NCBI GenBank assembly: GCA_040753915.1
Contig: JBFMDN010000033.1
Coordinates: forward strand, 1 to 61,637
Length of the DNA: 61,637 nt
Direction: 5' to 3'
Origin: JBFMDN01 sp040753915
GTDB taxonomy: Bacteria > Desulfobacterota > Desulfomonilia > Desulfomonilales > Desulfomonilaceae
The position numbers and the translations under genes were made by a program. Below the pieces are notes generated by a model. That model ran no database searches. It worked only from the letters and a program-made list of their open reading frames with translations, and was not told where the DNA came from. Shown one piece after another: positions 1 to 8,726 of this stretch (positions within the stretch are counted from its first letter, which is position 1; each line of letters starts with the position of its first letter).

Positions 1-126
1 GACATACGTTTGGAGGGGGAGTGCCACACGACCCAAAAACGACCTCATGCGTAGGCCACAGACGCTTGCATGAGAACATTACAGGGTCCACACGACCCAC
101 ACGTCATCGTAGACCGTGGATTCTGG
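1..126. repeat. Left copy of 126-bp inverted repeat closing both window ends
   Basis: Bases 1-126 are the exact reverse complement of 61512-61637; identity stops at base 127. Inside it, two short direct repeats with the core CCACACGACCCA occur near 25 and 92. No convincing gene lies in it. It is either the edge of a longer multicopy element or an assembly-graph overlap. The length is close to a 127-mer overlap, so the window probably stops where a multicopy repeat begins. Confidence 0.95.
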
Positions 127-139
127 GGGCAGGTCCTCC

Positions 140-169
140 TTGACACAATAGCGGCAATAAACCTATAGT
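140..169 (+). promoter_or_regulatory. Sigma-70 promoter, TTGACA-18-TATAGT
   Basis: A consensus -35 TTGACA (140-145) and a near-consensus -10 TATAGT (164-169) are separated by 18 bases, 14 bases inside the left terminal repeat. No open frame follows closely; the next gene starts at 435. The intervening sequence is rich in base-paired segments, which suggests that the promoter drives a non-coding RNA. Confidence 0.6.
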
Positions 170-175
170 GTGCCA

Positions 176-345
176 CGCAATCCGGGAAGGATTGGAGAGG
201 AGGCACGTGCCGTGCCACCATCCTTGAGACCCGCTGTTCGGGTACGGGCACACTGCCCGGGAGCAACTTCCGAAGCTGGGTCTCCCAGGAAGCCCGACTG
301 AGGGGCAAGCGCCGCACTTGCAGCTAGTTCAACTCCTCTGAAAGC
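176..345 (+). ncRNA. Candidate structured non-coding RNA, family not recognised
   Basis: Downstream of a strong promoter the sequence can form nested helices. CAATCC (178-183) pairs with GGATTG (189-194). AGAGGAG (196-202) pairs with CTCCTCT (333-339) as a closing stem. GAGACCC (226-232) pairs with GGGTCTC (278-284), extended by TCCT/AGGA. TTCGG pairs with CCGAA (270-274), and CGGGCA (245-250) pairs with TGCCCG (254-259). A small GCAAG/CTTGC hairpin follows. The closed-stem architecture is reminiscent of 6S RNA, but I do not see its diagnostic sequences, nor those of SRP RNA, RNase P RNA, tmRNA or common riboswitches. Both ends are estimates. Confidence 0.4.
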
Positions 346-434
346 GGTATAGCGGAATGGAGCTTTCGACTGTTACGGAGGGCTACCCTGCCTCATTCGA
401 CAGGGAAGTCATCACATGAGTCTTGGAGCAAGAA

Positions 435-1247
435 ATGGCAAAAGAAGAGGACAGATCCCTCAACGAGCGCGAATTGAGGACGTTGAAGGAATTCGTCGAG
501 AACACCCTTCGTAAAAGTGGGGCTCTTCTCCTCGATCTGTACGGGAAAGGCAATCGCAAATTCAAGTTCGACGACGAGCTGGTGACCGAGGCCGACAACG
601 CAGTATGGGAGCTCATGTCCACCAAGATCAAGAGCAGCTTCGAGGACCACGCGTTCCTGAGAGAGCTATCATGGGACCAGATCGAAAGCGAGGACGCTCC
701 ACGCTTTCTCTGGATTATCGACACGCTGGACGGTGCTGCGTCCTTTCAAGCAGGCATGCCGGTATGGGGAATTAGTGCTGCCTTGTTCGAGAAGTTCTGG
801 CCTGTTCTCGGGTTTGTCTACTTACCGGTGACTAATGAGCTCTATTCGGCGTACGCTGGCCGCGAAGCGATGCTTAACGACTCCCCCATTCGGGTAAGGG
901 AAGATCCTACCGTGGACAATGAGAGCCTTGTGCTGGTGTACTCTCGCTTCCACCACGACTTCGTCAGCAATTTCCCTGGGAAGCTCCGCAATTTTGGCTC
1001 ATCGTCGGGGCATCTCGCATACGTGGCCAGGGGTGCCGCGGATGCCTGTCTCTTGAAGAATGTCAACGTGCAGGATCTTGCAGCAGGGAGCATAATTCTC
1101 GAGGCTGCCGGAGGAGAGATCAGATTTCTTGACGGCCGGTCGTTCCATGTAGGCGATTTCCTCGACGGGAAGCGAGTGGAGGAACCGCTTATAGCGGCCC
1201 CCAAGGGATCGTACGGCTCCTTTGCCAAGTACTGCAAGCGGCTGTAG
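435..1247 (+). CDS. Inositol-monophosphatase-family phosphatase
   Basis: Member of the Mg2+-dependent inositol monophosphatase/SuhB superfamily, cytosolic; the substrate cannot be named. The family metal-site motifs are present: LVTEADN near residue 48, WIIDTLDGAASF near 92 (canonical DPLDGTTNF) and DLAAGSIILEAAGG near 213. The acidic residues of the second motif are kept, but the Pro and the Thr-Thr pair are replaced, so substrate preference may differ. An upstream in-frame TTG (423) would add four residues. ATG 435 is preferred because GGAG (425-428) sits six bases before it. The protein is 270 residues, the normal family length. It precedes hrcA by 170 bp, and hrcA has its own promoter. 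Confidence 0.8.
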   Translation: MAKEEDRSLNERELRTLKEFVENTLRKSGALLLDLYGKGNRKFKFDDELVTEADNAVWELMSTKIKSSFEDHAFLRELSWDQIESEDAPRFLWIIDTLDGAASFQAGMPVWGISAALFEKFWPVLGFVYLPVTNELYSAYAGREAMLNDSPIRVREDPTVDNESLVLVYSRFHHDFVSNFPGKLRNFGSSSGHLAYVARGAADACLLKNVNVQDLAAGSIILEAAGGEIRFLDGRSFHVGDFLDGKRVEEPLIAAPKGSYGSFAKYCKRL

Positions 1248-1340
1248 TCAAGTCCCGATCCTCTTTTTCCGCTTTCGCTTCGCCGTGCCAGCGGGCAGAT
1301 CACATGAAAATTGGCCGAGGGTCCAGTTTCACCGTTTTCC

Positions 1341-1369
1341 TTGACGACCGAGACATTGCTCGCTAATCT
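1341..1369 (+). promoter_or_regulatory. Sigma-70 promoter of hrcA
   Basis: TTGACG (1341-1346), a 17-base spacer and TAATCT (1364-1369) lie about 50 bases ahead of the hrcA start. A full CIRCE operator is not visible; only a weak right-half resemblance overlaps the -10 box. Confidence 0.55.
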
Positions 1370-1420
1370 AAATTTGGATCTTGTCTAACGCACAATTTCC
1401 AACTGAACGAGGAATCGAAC

Positions 1421-2467
1421 ATGGTTGCTCTCGAGCAGAGATCGGAAAAGGTGCTGCGAACCATAGTAACGGAGTACATTTCTACGGGTGAGCCTGTTGG
1501 CTCTCGTACCGTCGCGAAACGGGGTGGCTTTGGTCTGTCTGCAGCCTCCGTCCGAAACATCATGAGTGATTTGACCGACATGGGTCTTATCAGCCAACCC
1601 CACGTGAGCGCAGGCCGCGTCCCCACGGATCTGGCTTACCGACTGTACGTGGACTCGTTGCTCAAGAATTACATAGTTGACGACAGGTACAGGGAGACCA
1701 TTGAAAGACTCTTGAAGGACGTCGGTTTGGACCCCCGGGACGTGTTGCGGCAGTCCTCGCTGGTCCTGGCCGGGCTTTCTCGGCAAGCCGGGGTGGTCAC
1801 CACATCACCCCTGCGAGATCAGACATTCAAGACCATTGAATTCATCAAGGCTGCTGAGGACAGGATACTCGTCGTACTCGTTTCCACGAGCGGGTTCGTC
1901 CAGAACAAGATAATTTACGACGAAGACAATATATCTCAAGAAACCCTTGAGAGTTTCGGCAGAATGCTCGATGACATGCTTAAGGATCTGGACCTGCTGG
2001 AGGCGAGGGAGCGGATCGAGCGCGAGCTGCTCACCGAGAAGGTCGAATTCAATCTCGCACTCCTCAAAGCACTTCGAATGAGTCATTCCATTCTGTCCCA
2101 GGATGACACGCGTGAGGTTTTCATCGGGGGACAGAGTAACATCCTGCTGGACCCGGAGTTCTCCGAAATCAAGAAACTCAAGGCAGTGCTCACGACATTC
2201 GAGGAGAAGACCAAGCTTCTGAAACTGTTGGACAAAACCCTTCAAGCAGAAGGCATTCAAGTATTTATTGGCTCAGAGCATGGGCTGGACGAGATCGAGA
2301 ATTGCTCCGTCGTCGCATATCCGATCAGGGTGGGAGATTCCGTTGTAGCTAGCATCGGGGTAGTAGGTCCGAAGAGGATGAACTATTCCGTAGTAGTTCC
2401 ACTGGTGGACACAACCGCGAGAATTCTGACACAGCTCCTTAGGACCGTTGTTGAATCTCGAGCGTGA
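1421..2467 (+). CDS. hrcA: Heat-inducible transcription repressor HrcA
   Basis: HrcA represses groE and dnaK operons by binding CIRCE operators, with GroEL modulating its activity. The protein has the typical length (348 residues). The N-terminal winged helix shows the family pattern EYISTGEPVGSRTVA, SVRNIMSDLTDMGLI and SAGRVPTDLAYRLYVD. The long dimerisation/GAF-like part follows and ends in the usual IGVVGPKRMNY and TRILTQLL blocks. ATG 1421 is preceded by GAGG at a good distance. The usual partners grpE, dnaK and dnaJ are not adjacent; the next gene runs convergently from 3369 to 2596. A sigma-70 promoter sits directly upstream. Confidence 0.95.
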   Translation: MVALEQRSEKVLRTIVTEYISTGEPVGSRTVAKRGGFGLSAASVRNIMSDLTDMGLISQPHVSAGRVPTDLAYRLYVDSLLKNYIVDDRYRETIERLLKDVGLDPRDVLRQSSLVLAGLSRQAGVVTTSPLRDQTFKTIEFIKAAEDRILVVLVSTSGFVQNKIIYDEDNISQETLESFGRMLDDMLKDLDLLEARERIERELLTEKVEFNLALLKALRMSHSILSQDDTREVFIGGQSNILLDPEFSEIKKLKAVLTTFEEKTKLLKLLDKTLQAEGIQVFIGSEHGLDEIENCSVVAYPIRVGDSVVASIGVVGPKRMNYSVVVPLVDTTARILTQLLRTVVESRA

Positions 2468-2595
2468 GCTCTTCCCGTGGCAGCCCGGGAGATTCGTATA
2501 TTTCGAGGAATCCTTCGCTCCAAGGGCCGCTTTCCTGAGGCGAAAACATCGTGGGTTTATTGGGGCCGTGCCTTGGCAAATGCGGAGTGCCTATT

Positions 2596-3369
2596 CTACC
2601 GCTCAGACGTGAGAATGCCCGAGAGTGCGGCCCAGGTGCTCGCAAGGCCCCGGCTCATGCAGTTAGCAAGAATAATTCCCAATCCTGCTCCCGCTAGTAG
2701 GGTCATGCAGAGAGAATCGATCCCCTTCGCGTGCTTGCCGGATCCTCCGCTCAAGAGATTGGACAGGCCGGCCATAGTCCTGGCGTAATCCTGAAATACG
2801 GCCCCCGAGGAAAGCAACCTCACGGCTTCGATTCCTTGGTAAATGCGGCTGTAAGCGTCATCCCAGCTCAGGTTTGGCAAGATCGGATCGAAGATCAGGT
2901 TTTCGGAAGCGACGCCGGCATTCAGCGCGATTTCTCTCAATTCGATGGCAATAGCCAATTTTTCTTCCGTCGTCCGCGGGCTGAACGACCTGTCGTCCAT
3001 CAGGAGCAAAACGACAGAAGCATGATACTCGACTGCGAGCGGCAAGATCCCTTCCAGCTTTTCTTTCTCCAGCCAGACAGCGTTGAGAATAGGCACGTCC
3101 CTGCATGCCTTGAGCCCTCTCTCGAGGATTCGCGGATTGGGGCTATCCAGGATGAGGGGTAGTGGTACCGCCTCCTGCACCGTCTCCACGAGGAACTCCA
3201 TGCGATCGACCTGTTTGGCCGAAAGGTAGCCAGGATTCAGGTCGATATACGAAGCGCCGGCCTGCGAGCACCGAACCGCCAAATCCCTGATAGGTGCTGG
3301 GTCCAGCTCGCGAAGTGCTGTTGCAACAACCGGATTCAATGCATGGATGTTGTCAGCGGCCAGCTTCAT
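2596..3369 (-). CDS. Pterin-binding (DHPS-like) methyltransferase-family protein
   Basis: A 257-residue TIM-barrel protein of the dihydropteroate synthase/methyltetrahydrofolate:corrinoid methyltransferase superfamily (AcsE and MetH pterin domain relatives). Diagnostic segments are ASYIDLNPGYLS near residue 40, PLILDSPNPRILERGLKAC near 72 and the following ILNAVWLEKEK strand. The missing synthase-type pyrophosphate-binding features and the neighbouring folate gene favour a methyl-THF methyltransferase over folate synthesis. It is the second gene of a two-gene minus-strand operon: its start overlaps the end of the FchA-like gene by 17 bases, implying translational coupling. The corrinoid partner is not in this window. 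Confidence 0.7.
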   Translation of the reverse strand: MKLAADNIHALNPVVATALRELDPAPIRDLAVRCSQAGASYIDLNPGYLSAKQVDRMEFLVETVQEAVPLPLILDSPNPRILERGLKACRDVPILNAVWLEKEKLEGILPLAVEYHASVVLLLMDDRSFSPRTTEEKLAIAIELREIALNAGVASENLIFDPILPNLSWDDAYSRIYQGIEAVRLLSSGAVFQDYARTMAGLSNLLSGGSGKHAKGIDSLCMTLLAGAGLGIILANCMSRGLASTWAALSGILTSER

Positions 3370-4021
3370 TTATGCCTTCTTTTCCGAGTTGTTCTCCAAG
3401 ACAGCGGCGAATAGCCGCCGCGCCCCGCAATGCCTCACGGAGATCCTCTCTTAGCGCGGCCTTCAACTCATCACCGCCCTGATTGCTCTGCAAATGGGAA
3501 AGATTCGATACACCAATATGGAAGGCACCTCTCGCTCCCGCTGCAACGAGCTCGCACGCGACGAGAATGTCCGGAACCAGATGCGGCTTACACGCCACGC
3601 CAATCTTATGGATATGGCCCAATGCTTCGACTGACGCCCTCATCATGTTCCGTGGACACTCCACAGCCTGTCGAATCGCATCCCTGCGAGCTTCCCCGTT
3701 GACTTCTCCTCGAATTGCACTGACCAGATTTCGGTATGCCACTCCGTCCTCGCGAATCAGCTTTTCGAAACGCGCACGGAGGAGCACCATATGCCGGACC
3801 GCATGGCCCATGCTCTCAGCTTTCGATCCCACTCTGCGCGCTTCCAGCCGGGCGATTTTCTCTGCCAACGCGAGCCCCACCGAGCTCACGTACGCTGCAG
3901 CCGCACCACCCCCCGGCTCTGGCGACGGACGAGCGAGCTCCCGAACGAAAGATCTGTGCTCCAATTCTTTCTTCCCAACCGAGTTTTCCGCCACAGATAG
4001 TACCGTCTCATCGGTCCTCAC
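3353..4021 (-). CDS. Cyclodeaminase/cyclohydrolase family protein (FchA-like)
   Basis: Belongs to the formiminotransferase-cyclodeaminase C-terminal family, which includes methenyl-tetrahydrofolate cyclohydrolase FchA of acetogens. The hallmark PSPEPGGGAAAAYVSSVG lies near residue 32, followed by the helical bundle pattern ALAEKIARLEA and the conserved central helices; 222 residues is typical. It acts on tetrahydrofolate one-carbon units in the cytosol. It is first in an operon with the pterin methyltransferase-like gene, so the pair plausibly handles methenyl- and methyl-THF in a Wood-Ljungdahl-type or glycine/serine route. A sigma-70 promoter lies 25 bases or more upstream on the same strand. 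Confidence 0.8.
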   Translation of the reverse strand: MRTDETVLSVAENSVGKKELEHRSFVRELARPSPEPGGGAAAAYVSSVGLALAEKIARLEARRVGSKAESMGHAVRHMVLLRARFEKLIREDGVAYRNLVSAIRGEVNGEARRDAIRQAVECPRNMMRASVEALGHIHKIGVACKPHLVPDILVACELVAAGARGAFHIGVSNLSHLQSNQGGDELKAALREDLREALRGAAAIRRCLGEQLGKEGINEAGR

Positions 4022-4045
4022 TCTTGTTCGGCGGTTCGCACTTTG

Positions 4046-4073
4046 GTTATACTGTCGCCATCCGAGCTGTCAA
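4046..4073 (-). promoter_or_regulatory. Sigma-70 promoter of the FchA-like operon
   Basis: On the minus strand TTGACA (4073-4068), 16 bases and TATAAC (4051-4046) form a near-consensus promoter about 25 bases before the 4021 start codon. Confidence 0.6.
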
Positions 4074-4133
4074 CAGACTGCGATCGAACATTGACTCCTT
4101 TGTGGACATCGCTCGGGGAGGAGAGTATCTCCA

Positions 4134-5036
4134 GTGTCGACAGATCTGATTAAACGTCTTGAAGGTGAGGTATATTTCGTGCCGGGCGAGGGAAAGGGCA
4201 GGTTTCCCTGTTGTCACGGCTTTCTTTTCAAAGGATCCGAGACCGTCCTCATGGATGCAGGCATAGGGGAGAGCCGCCTGCGGGAATTGGATCGGAAACA
4301 CCGTATCGACGTTCTTATCATAACCCACTCCCATCCCGACCACATTCGTAACGCGTCTCTCCTGCACGACAGGCACCTGTTTCTCCCTCGGGAAACGCCC
4401 GATTGCGTTATGGACCTTCTGTCGCTAGGGGAGCGTTTCATGGGCAATCTGGAGGACGGGGCGGTCTGGGCTCGATTCGTCCACGATTCCTTCGGAGTTC
4501 GCGCTTTGAAAAAAGCGGACGAACGGTACTCGGAAGGCCAGATCCTCTCGCTGGGTGGGGCTCAACTCGAGCCGATCCACGCTCCCGGGCACCTCATCGA
4601 CCACTACTGCTTCATCGAGCGGAACACGGGAACGCTCATCTCCACGGACATAGATCTCACGTTTTTCGGCCCATGGTACGGGAATCCCGAATCGAACATC
4701 GAGACCTTTCGAGCCGATGTCGAACGGCTCATGAATCTCCCGTACCGACGTGTCTGCTCATCTCATAAGGAGCCGGTGGAAGGCGACGCTACTGACTTGT
4801 TCGAAAACTACTTGGCCGCGTTTGAACGTCAGAAGAAAACCATCCTCAATCTCTGCAATCCCCCGAGAAGTCTCGACGACATAGCTGAGACCTCGCCCTT
4901 CTACCACAACGCTCTCCGCAACAAGACTATCCAGTACCTATTCGAGCGGCGCATGACGGAGAAGAACCTAGAATTGCTCGTCCGGGACGGTCTTGTAATT
5001 GAATCGGAGGGGATCTATTCGCTTCCGGCAGAGTGA
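4134..5036 (+). CDS. MBL-fold metallohydrolase
   Basis: A metallo-beta-lactamase-fold hydrolase of 300 residues. The zinc motif THSHPDH is near residue 63, further ligands are HAPGHLIDHYC and the Asp of STDIDLTFFGP, and a late His is in CSSHKEP. After the catalytic core (about 215 residues) the C-terminal third is helical and looks winged-helix-like, as in LACTB2/glyoxalase-II-like proteins. Start is GTG 4134 preceded by a GGAGGAG block. The substrate cannot be deduced. It is divergent from the FchA operon and convergent with the kinase that ends at 5099. Confidence 0.8.
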   Translation: MSTDLIKRLEGEVYFVPGEGKGRFPCCHGFLFKGSETVLMDAGIGESRLRELDRKHRIDVLIITHSHPDHIRNASLLHDRHLFLPRETPDCVMDLLSLGERFMGNLEDGAVWARFVHDSFGVRALKKADERYSEGQILSLGGAQLEPIHAPGHLIDHYCFIERNTGTLISTDIDLTFFGPWYGNPESNIETFRADVERLMNLPYRRVCSSHKEPVEGDATDLFENYLAAFERQKKTILNLCNPPRSLDDIAETSPFYHNALRNKTIQYLFERRMTEKNLELLVRDGLVIESEGIYSLPAE

Positions 5037-5098
5037 CCGGCCTGATATCACAGATTCCTCTCGTGACGACGTTTGAGCAGAGAACCGCCAGTCAGGCA

Positions 5099-6550
5099 TT
5101 ATTCAACGGGCTCTGGATTGGGGGTTCCCTCGGGAGCTGGCCGTAACGTTTCGCCCTGGACCGCTTCACCGGGAGGGGCGCTACCCTTTGGAGTTTCGTG
5201 GGAGCGGGCGGCCTGCGCTGCAGCGCCCTGCATGCTCAGCATTCTAGTTGTATGCTCGAGCCTGTGAATAAGTGTCTCAATGAAGACTTGATAAAACTTG
5301 ATCTTGAGGTCCGGGCTTTCACGCTCCAAGACCTTCAAGTCGAGCTTAAAAACTATGCACTGTTCCTGGGCGACGACATGGGCGGTTCGAGGTGACTTGT
5401 TCACAGCGCCCATCTCGCCGAAGCAGGCACCCTTGGTCAAGTCCGCAATTTTCCTGTTGTTCTTGATGACCCGTACGCGCCCGACAAGAAGGATGAAGAA
5501 GGTCGTATCCACCTCTCCTTCGCGGACAATCACTTGGGACTTGTTGTACCTAATGAAGACTCCGTGGCGAATGAGCTCCTCGATCTCCTTCCGGGAAAAC
5601 CCTTTGAAGAAATCAAGAGGCTTGAGCAAATCCGCCTTTCGCGTGGCCTTCAGGTCGCGCACGGGAATGGACTTGCCTGCCATTACCTGTTCGATATCCG
5701 CCGCGAGCTCCTGCCCGGATTGATACCGAAGCTCGGGCTCTTTCTCCAGGACTCGGTGGATTATCCGATCGAGGGCGGCTGGAAGCTTCTGATTGAAGGA
5801 AAGGATCGAAGGCGCCGCCGCGTAACGAATGTTCTCCATGAGCTCGAACAAGGTCCGTCCGAGAAATGGCCTCCTCCCAACGAGGAGCTCGAAAAACACT
5901 ACCCCCAACGAAAAGAAATCCGTCTGCGGAGTGAGTCTCAACCCCTTGGTCTGTTCCGGAGACATGTAGCTTGGGGTTCCCATAACTTGCAGATCCGCGG
6001 TGGAATTCCCCGCCAGGGTGGCAATGCCGAAGTCCGTGATCTTGATAATCCTGTCCCGGCTGAACATGAGATTGGCAGGCTTGATGTCTCTGTGAATCAC
6101 GTTGCGGGAGTGAGCGAAATCCAGAGCGAGACAGACCTGCCTCACCAGCTCCATGACCTTAAGGGGCGGCAGAAGTGTATCCTCCTTGTTGTGGGAAGTG
6201 AGATTGTCGCCATCGAGCATCTCCATGGCTATAAAGCAGTAATCTCCATCACGCCCCACGTCAAAAACGGTTACAATATTTGGATGAATCAGGTTGCCCG
6301 CAATTCTCGCCTCTTCGAAAAATTTGTCGATAACAAACCGGAGATCCTTTTTCTCATATACGAGGTCGAAGCGCCGGGTCTTGAGGGCCACCATTCGTCC
6401 GATCATCGGATCCCTGGCGCGAAAGACTTCCCCCATGTTCCCCCGCCCTAGGGTATCGATTATCTGGTAACGGCCGATGGTGGGAACCTTCTTCGGCTCC
6501 TTGAGGAGTTTTCGCAGGGTATCTTCTGATGGATTCACGGAAGCATCCAC
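5099..6550 (-). CDS. Ser/Thr protein kinase fused to a cyclic-nucleotide-binding domain
   Basis: An N-terminal Hanks-type kinase spans residues about 25-290: glycine loop LGRGNMGEV, VALK lysine, HRDIKPANLMF catalytic loop near 150, DFG near 170, then GTPSYMSPEQ. A cNMP-binding beta-roll follows at about 320-440 (VIVREGEVDTTFFILLVGRVRV and GACFGEMGAVNKSPRTA), then a low-complexity tail rich in Pro, Glu and Ala. No membrane span or PASTA repeats are seen, so it is probably a soluble kinase switched by cyclic nucleotide or by protein contacts. The start is GTG with a weak ribosome site. It is divergent from the UbiB-like gene, and targets are unknown. Confidence 0.85.
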   Translation of the reverse strand: MDASVNPSEDTLRKLLKEPKKVPTIGRYQIIDTLGRGNMGEVFRARDPMIGRMVALKTRRFDLVYEKKDLRFVIDKFFEEARIAGNLIHPNIVTVFDVGRDGDYCFIAMEMLDGDNLTSHNKEDTLLPPLKVMELVRQVCLALDFAHSRNVIHRDIKPANLMFSRDRIIKITDFGIATLAGNSTADLQVMGTPSYMSPEQTKGLRLTPQTDFFSLGVVFFELLVGRRPFLGRTLFELMENIRYAAAPSILSFNQKLPAALDRIIHRVLEKEPELRYQSGQELAADIEQVMAGKSIPVRDLKATRKADLLKPLDFFKGFSRKEIEELIRHGVFIRYNKSQVIVREGEVDTTFFILLVGRVRVIKNNRKIADLTKGACFGEMGAVNKSPRTAHVVAQEQCIVFKLDLKVLERESPDLKIKFYQVFIETLIHRLEHTTRMLSMQGAAAQAARSHETPKGSAPPGEAVQGETLRPAPEGTPNPEPVE

Positions 6551-6765
6551 TTTTCTTGAGACTTGCGCACGCCCACCCGACTGGAGTCATGGGAAAGCAT
6601 CTCGTCGACTGCTACAGGCAACTCAACACCGCTCTCTCCCGGCTGTGGAGCATACCTCGAGAGCCGCGGTATTAGTATAGCTCAACACTAGACGATAGAA
6701 AAGCTATGCGCAACGAAAACATTCACTTACTGTGGGGTCATTTCAACGGCGCCGAAGATCTCACG

Positions 6766-6795
6766 TTGACAGGAGTCGCTTCTAGGCCTTACCTA
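6766..6795 (+). promoter_or_regulatory. Possible promoter of the UbiB-like gene
   Basis: TTGACA (6766-6771) lies about 50 bases before the likely -35-to-start interval of the 6844 gene. The best -10 at 17-18 bases is poor (TTACCT or TACCTA). The 290-bp divergent gap also holds a TATACT box on the minus strand (6679-6674) that could serve the kinase gene. Confidence 0.3.
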
Positions 6796-6843
6796 TGATC
6801 AGTGCGCTGGCCGAACGTCAATCAATGCAGCACGGGAGATGCG

Positions 6844-8511
6844 ATGCCTTTTTCAAAGATATTTGGAAATCTTATGCGATCACAAGAAATCCTCAGGGTA
6901 CTGGTGAAGCATGGATTTGGAGATCTTGTGAGCAGGATGGGACTCTCGAAGTATCTGGAGTTCCATGAAGTAGAAGAAGGAAAACGAGTCATCGGAGCTC
7001 CCAAGCTTCTGACTCCCGCCAGACGTTTCCGCTTGGCGTTGGAGGAGCTCGGTGGAGCATTCGTGAAACTGGGCCAATTGTTGTCCACGCGTCCGGATAT
7101 ATTTCCGAAAGAATGGATAGACGAGCTCGTCCCGCTTCAGGATGACGTGGCTCCTGTGGAATTCGACCTGATCAAACAGGTGCTGGAAGCCGATTTAGGA
7201 CCTGTGCAGGGCTCGTTCGCTTCCATCGACCCCATTCCGCTGGCAGCCGGCTCTATCGCTCAGGTACACGAGGGAGTCACTCTGGCCGGGGACCCGGTTG
7301 TAATCAAGGTTCGCAGACCAGGCATCGAACAGATTATTGCCCAGGATTACGACATCCTTCACTCGCTGGCTGTGCTGCTCGACTGGCACGTCCCGGAATC
7401 GCGAAACTATGATCCGATCAAGATCGTAGAGCAATTCCGAGAGGCGGTCACCCGGGAAATGGACTTCACGCTGGAAGCACGCAATCTTGACCGATTTCGC
7501 GCCGACTTTTCCCATAATCCTCTCGTGACTTTCCCGAAGCCGTATTGGGACCAGACGACAGAGCGCATTCTCACCATGGAGAAGCTGGACGGTATCAAGA
7601 TCTCACTGGCTGAACGGCTTCGCGAAGAAGGGGTCGACACCGCCAAAATAGCTCAGGTCCTCGCAGACGCGGTCTTGAGGCAGGCTCTGGAATACGGTTT
7701 TTTCCACGGAGACCCTCATCCGGGGAATCTGATGGTAATCGACAAGAAAGTAGTTGGGTTCATTGATTGCGGCATGGTGGGGCGTCTCGATGAGCGGACT
7801 CGCGAAAACCTTATCCTCCTCGTTTCCGCGGCCGTGCGCAAAGAAACTCAAATCATCACCGATATACTGGTGGACATGGACGCGCTCCCGGAAGACCTGG
7901 ACAGAGCGCATTTTCAGCGGGAGGCAGAGCTCTTTCTCGACCGGTATTACCGACTCCCCTTGAAGAGAATTCGTTTTAGCTCCATCGTGAACGATGTCAT
8001 GGAGCTCATTCAGAAGTTCCGCATCCATGTGCCGCCGGACTTCGTCCTCGTGGGAAAGGCCCTTATCAGTCTTGAGGGTGTGGGGAGAAACCTCGATCCA
8101 GATTTCGATGCTATCGCTACCGCAGAGCCGCTCATCAAGCAGTTGGTACTGGAGCAGTATGGACCCCGATTGATCAGTAAGAAGATCTTCCAGGGAGCAT
8201 TCGAGCTCCTCAGATTCTTCCGCAATTTGCCTGGAGACATCAGAGAGTTGTCGAGAGCGCTCCGGGAAAGCAGGCTGCAGATCCAGGTAGAACACCGTGG
8301 TATCCACGAGGCTTTCCTGGAATTGGACAAGGCTTCGAGACGAGTATCCATGAGTATCGTCATCGGAGCTATCGTTGTGGGGTCTTCTGTCATCGTCCAT
8401 GCCGGAGCAGGCCCCAGGTTCATGGATATTCCGGTTCTCGCTCTCCTTGGCTTCGTCCTCGGGAGTGCGCTCACAGTCTGGTTGATATTTTCGGACCTGT
8501 TGAATCGCTAA
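6844..8511 (+). CDS. AarF/ABC1/UbiB-family atypical kinase
   Basis: A 555-residue member of the UbiB/ADCK family. It carries the invariant KxGQ signature in FVKLGQLLSTRPDIFP, the AAGSIAQVHEG nucleotide loop, IKVRRPG, DFTLEARNLDRF, HGDPHPGNLM and the GFIDCGMVGRL metal loop. Two hydrophobic helices close the C-terminus (about 505-550), as in membrane-anchored UbiB. The family supports quinone or other lipid metabolism; no quinone biosynthesis genes are nearby, so the pathway here is open. GTG 6802 is in frame, but ATG 6844 with GGGAG seven bases upstream is the better start. Confidence 0.85.
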   Translation: MPFSKIFGNLMRSQEILRVLVKHGFGDLVSRMGLSKYLEFHEVEEGKRVIGAPKLLTPARRFRLALEELGGAFVKLGQLLSTRPDIFPKEWIDELVPLQDDVAPVEFDLIKQVLEADLGPVQGSFASIDPIPLAAGSIAQVHEGVTLAGDPVVIKVRRPGIEQIIAQDYDILHSLAVLLDWHVPESRNYDPIKIVEQFREAVTREMDFTLEARNLDRFRADFSHNPLVTFPKPYWDQTTERILTMEKLDGIKISLAERLREEGVDTAKIAQVLADAVLRQALEYGFFHGDPHPGNLMVIDKKVVGFIDCGMVGRLDERTRENLILLVSAAVRKETQIITDILVDMDALPEDLDRAHFQREAELFLDRYYRLPLKRIRFSSIVNDVMELIQKFRIHVPPDFVLVGKALISLEGVGRNLDPDFDAIATAEPLIKQLVLEQYGPRLISKKIFQGAFELLRFFRNLPGDIRELSRALRESRLQIQVEHRGIHEAFLELDKASRRVSMSIVIGAIVVGSSVIVHAGAGPRFMDIPVLALLGFVLGSALTVWLIFSDLLNR

Positions 8512-8726
8512 CCACCGGTGGCTCACTCCAAGATCTCGGAACGACGACACGCAAGAAAACCTCTGAACACCAAAGAGACCAACCGTCCTGTCGCTGCTTT
8601 TCTCCGCGGATTTTACAGGGTATAGTGGACATGGTACTTGCACGACGGCTGCATTCACGAAGAAGGCCACTGCCTCTTCCCCATGGCAGCCGGCTTGAAA
8701 TCTCATGTGGTGGAGAGAGTGCCCAA

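Noticed and set aside
45..317. 90-codon open frame on the minus strand at the left end
   Set aside because: It runs through the terminal repeat and the structured RNA region, shows no protein family features and lacks a ribosome site.
1340..1366. CIRCE operator in the hrcA promoter
   Set aside because: The right half (GCTCGCTAA) matches 6 of 9 bases, but the expected left half matches only about 3 of 9.
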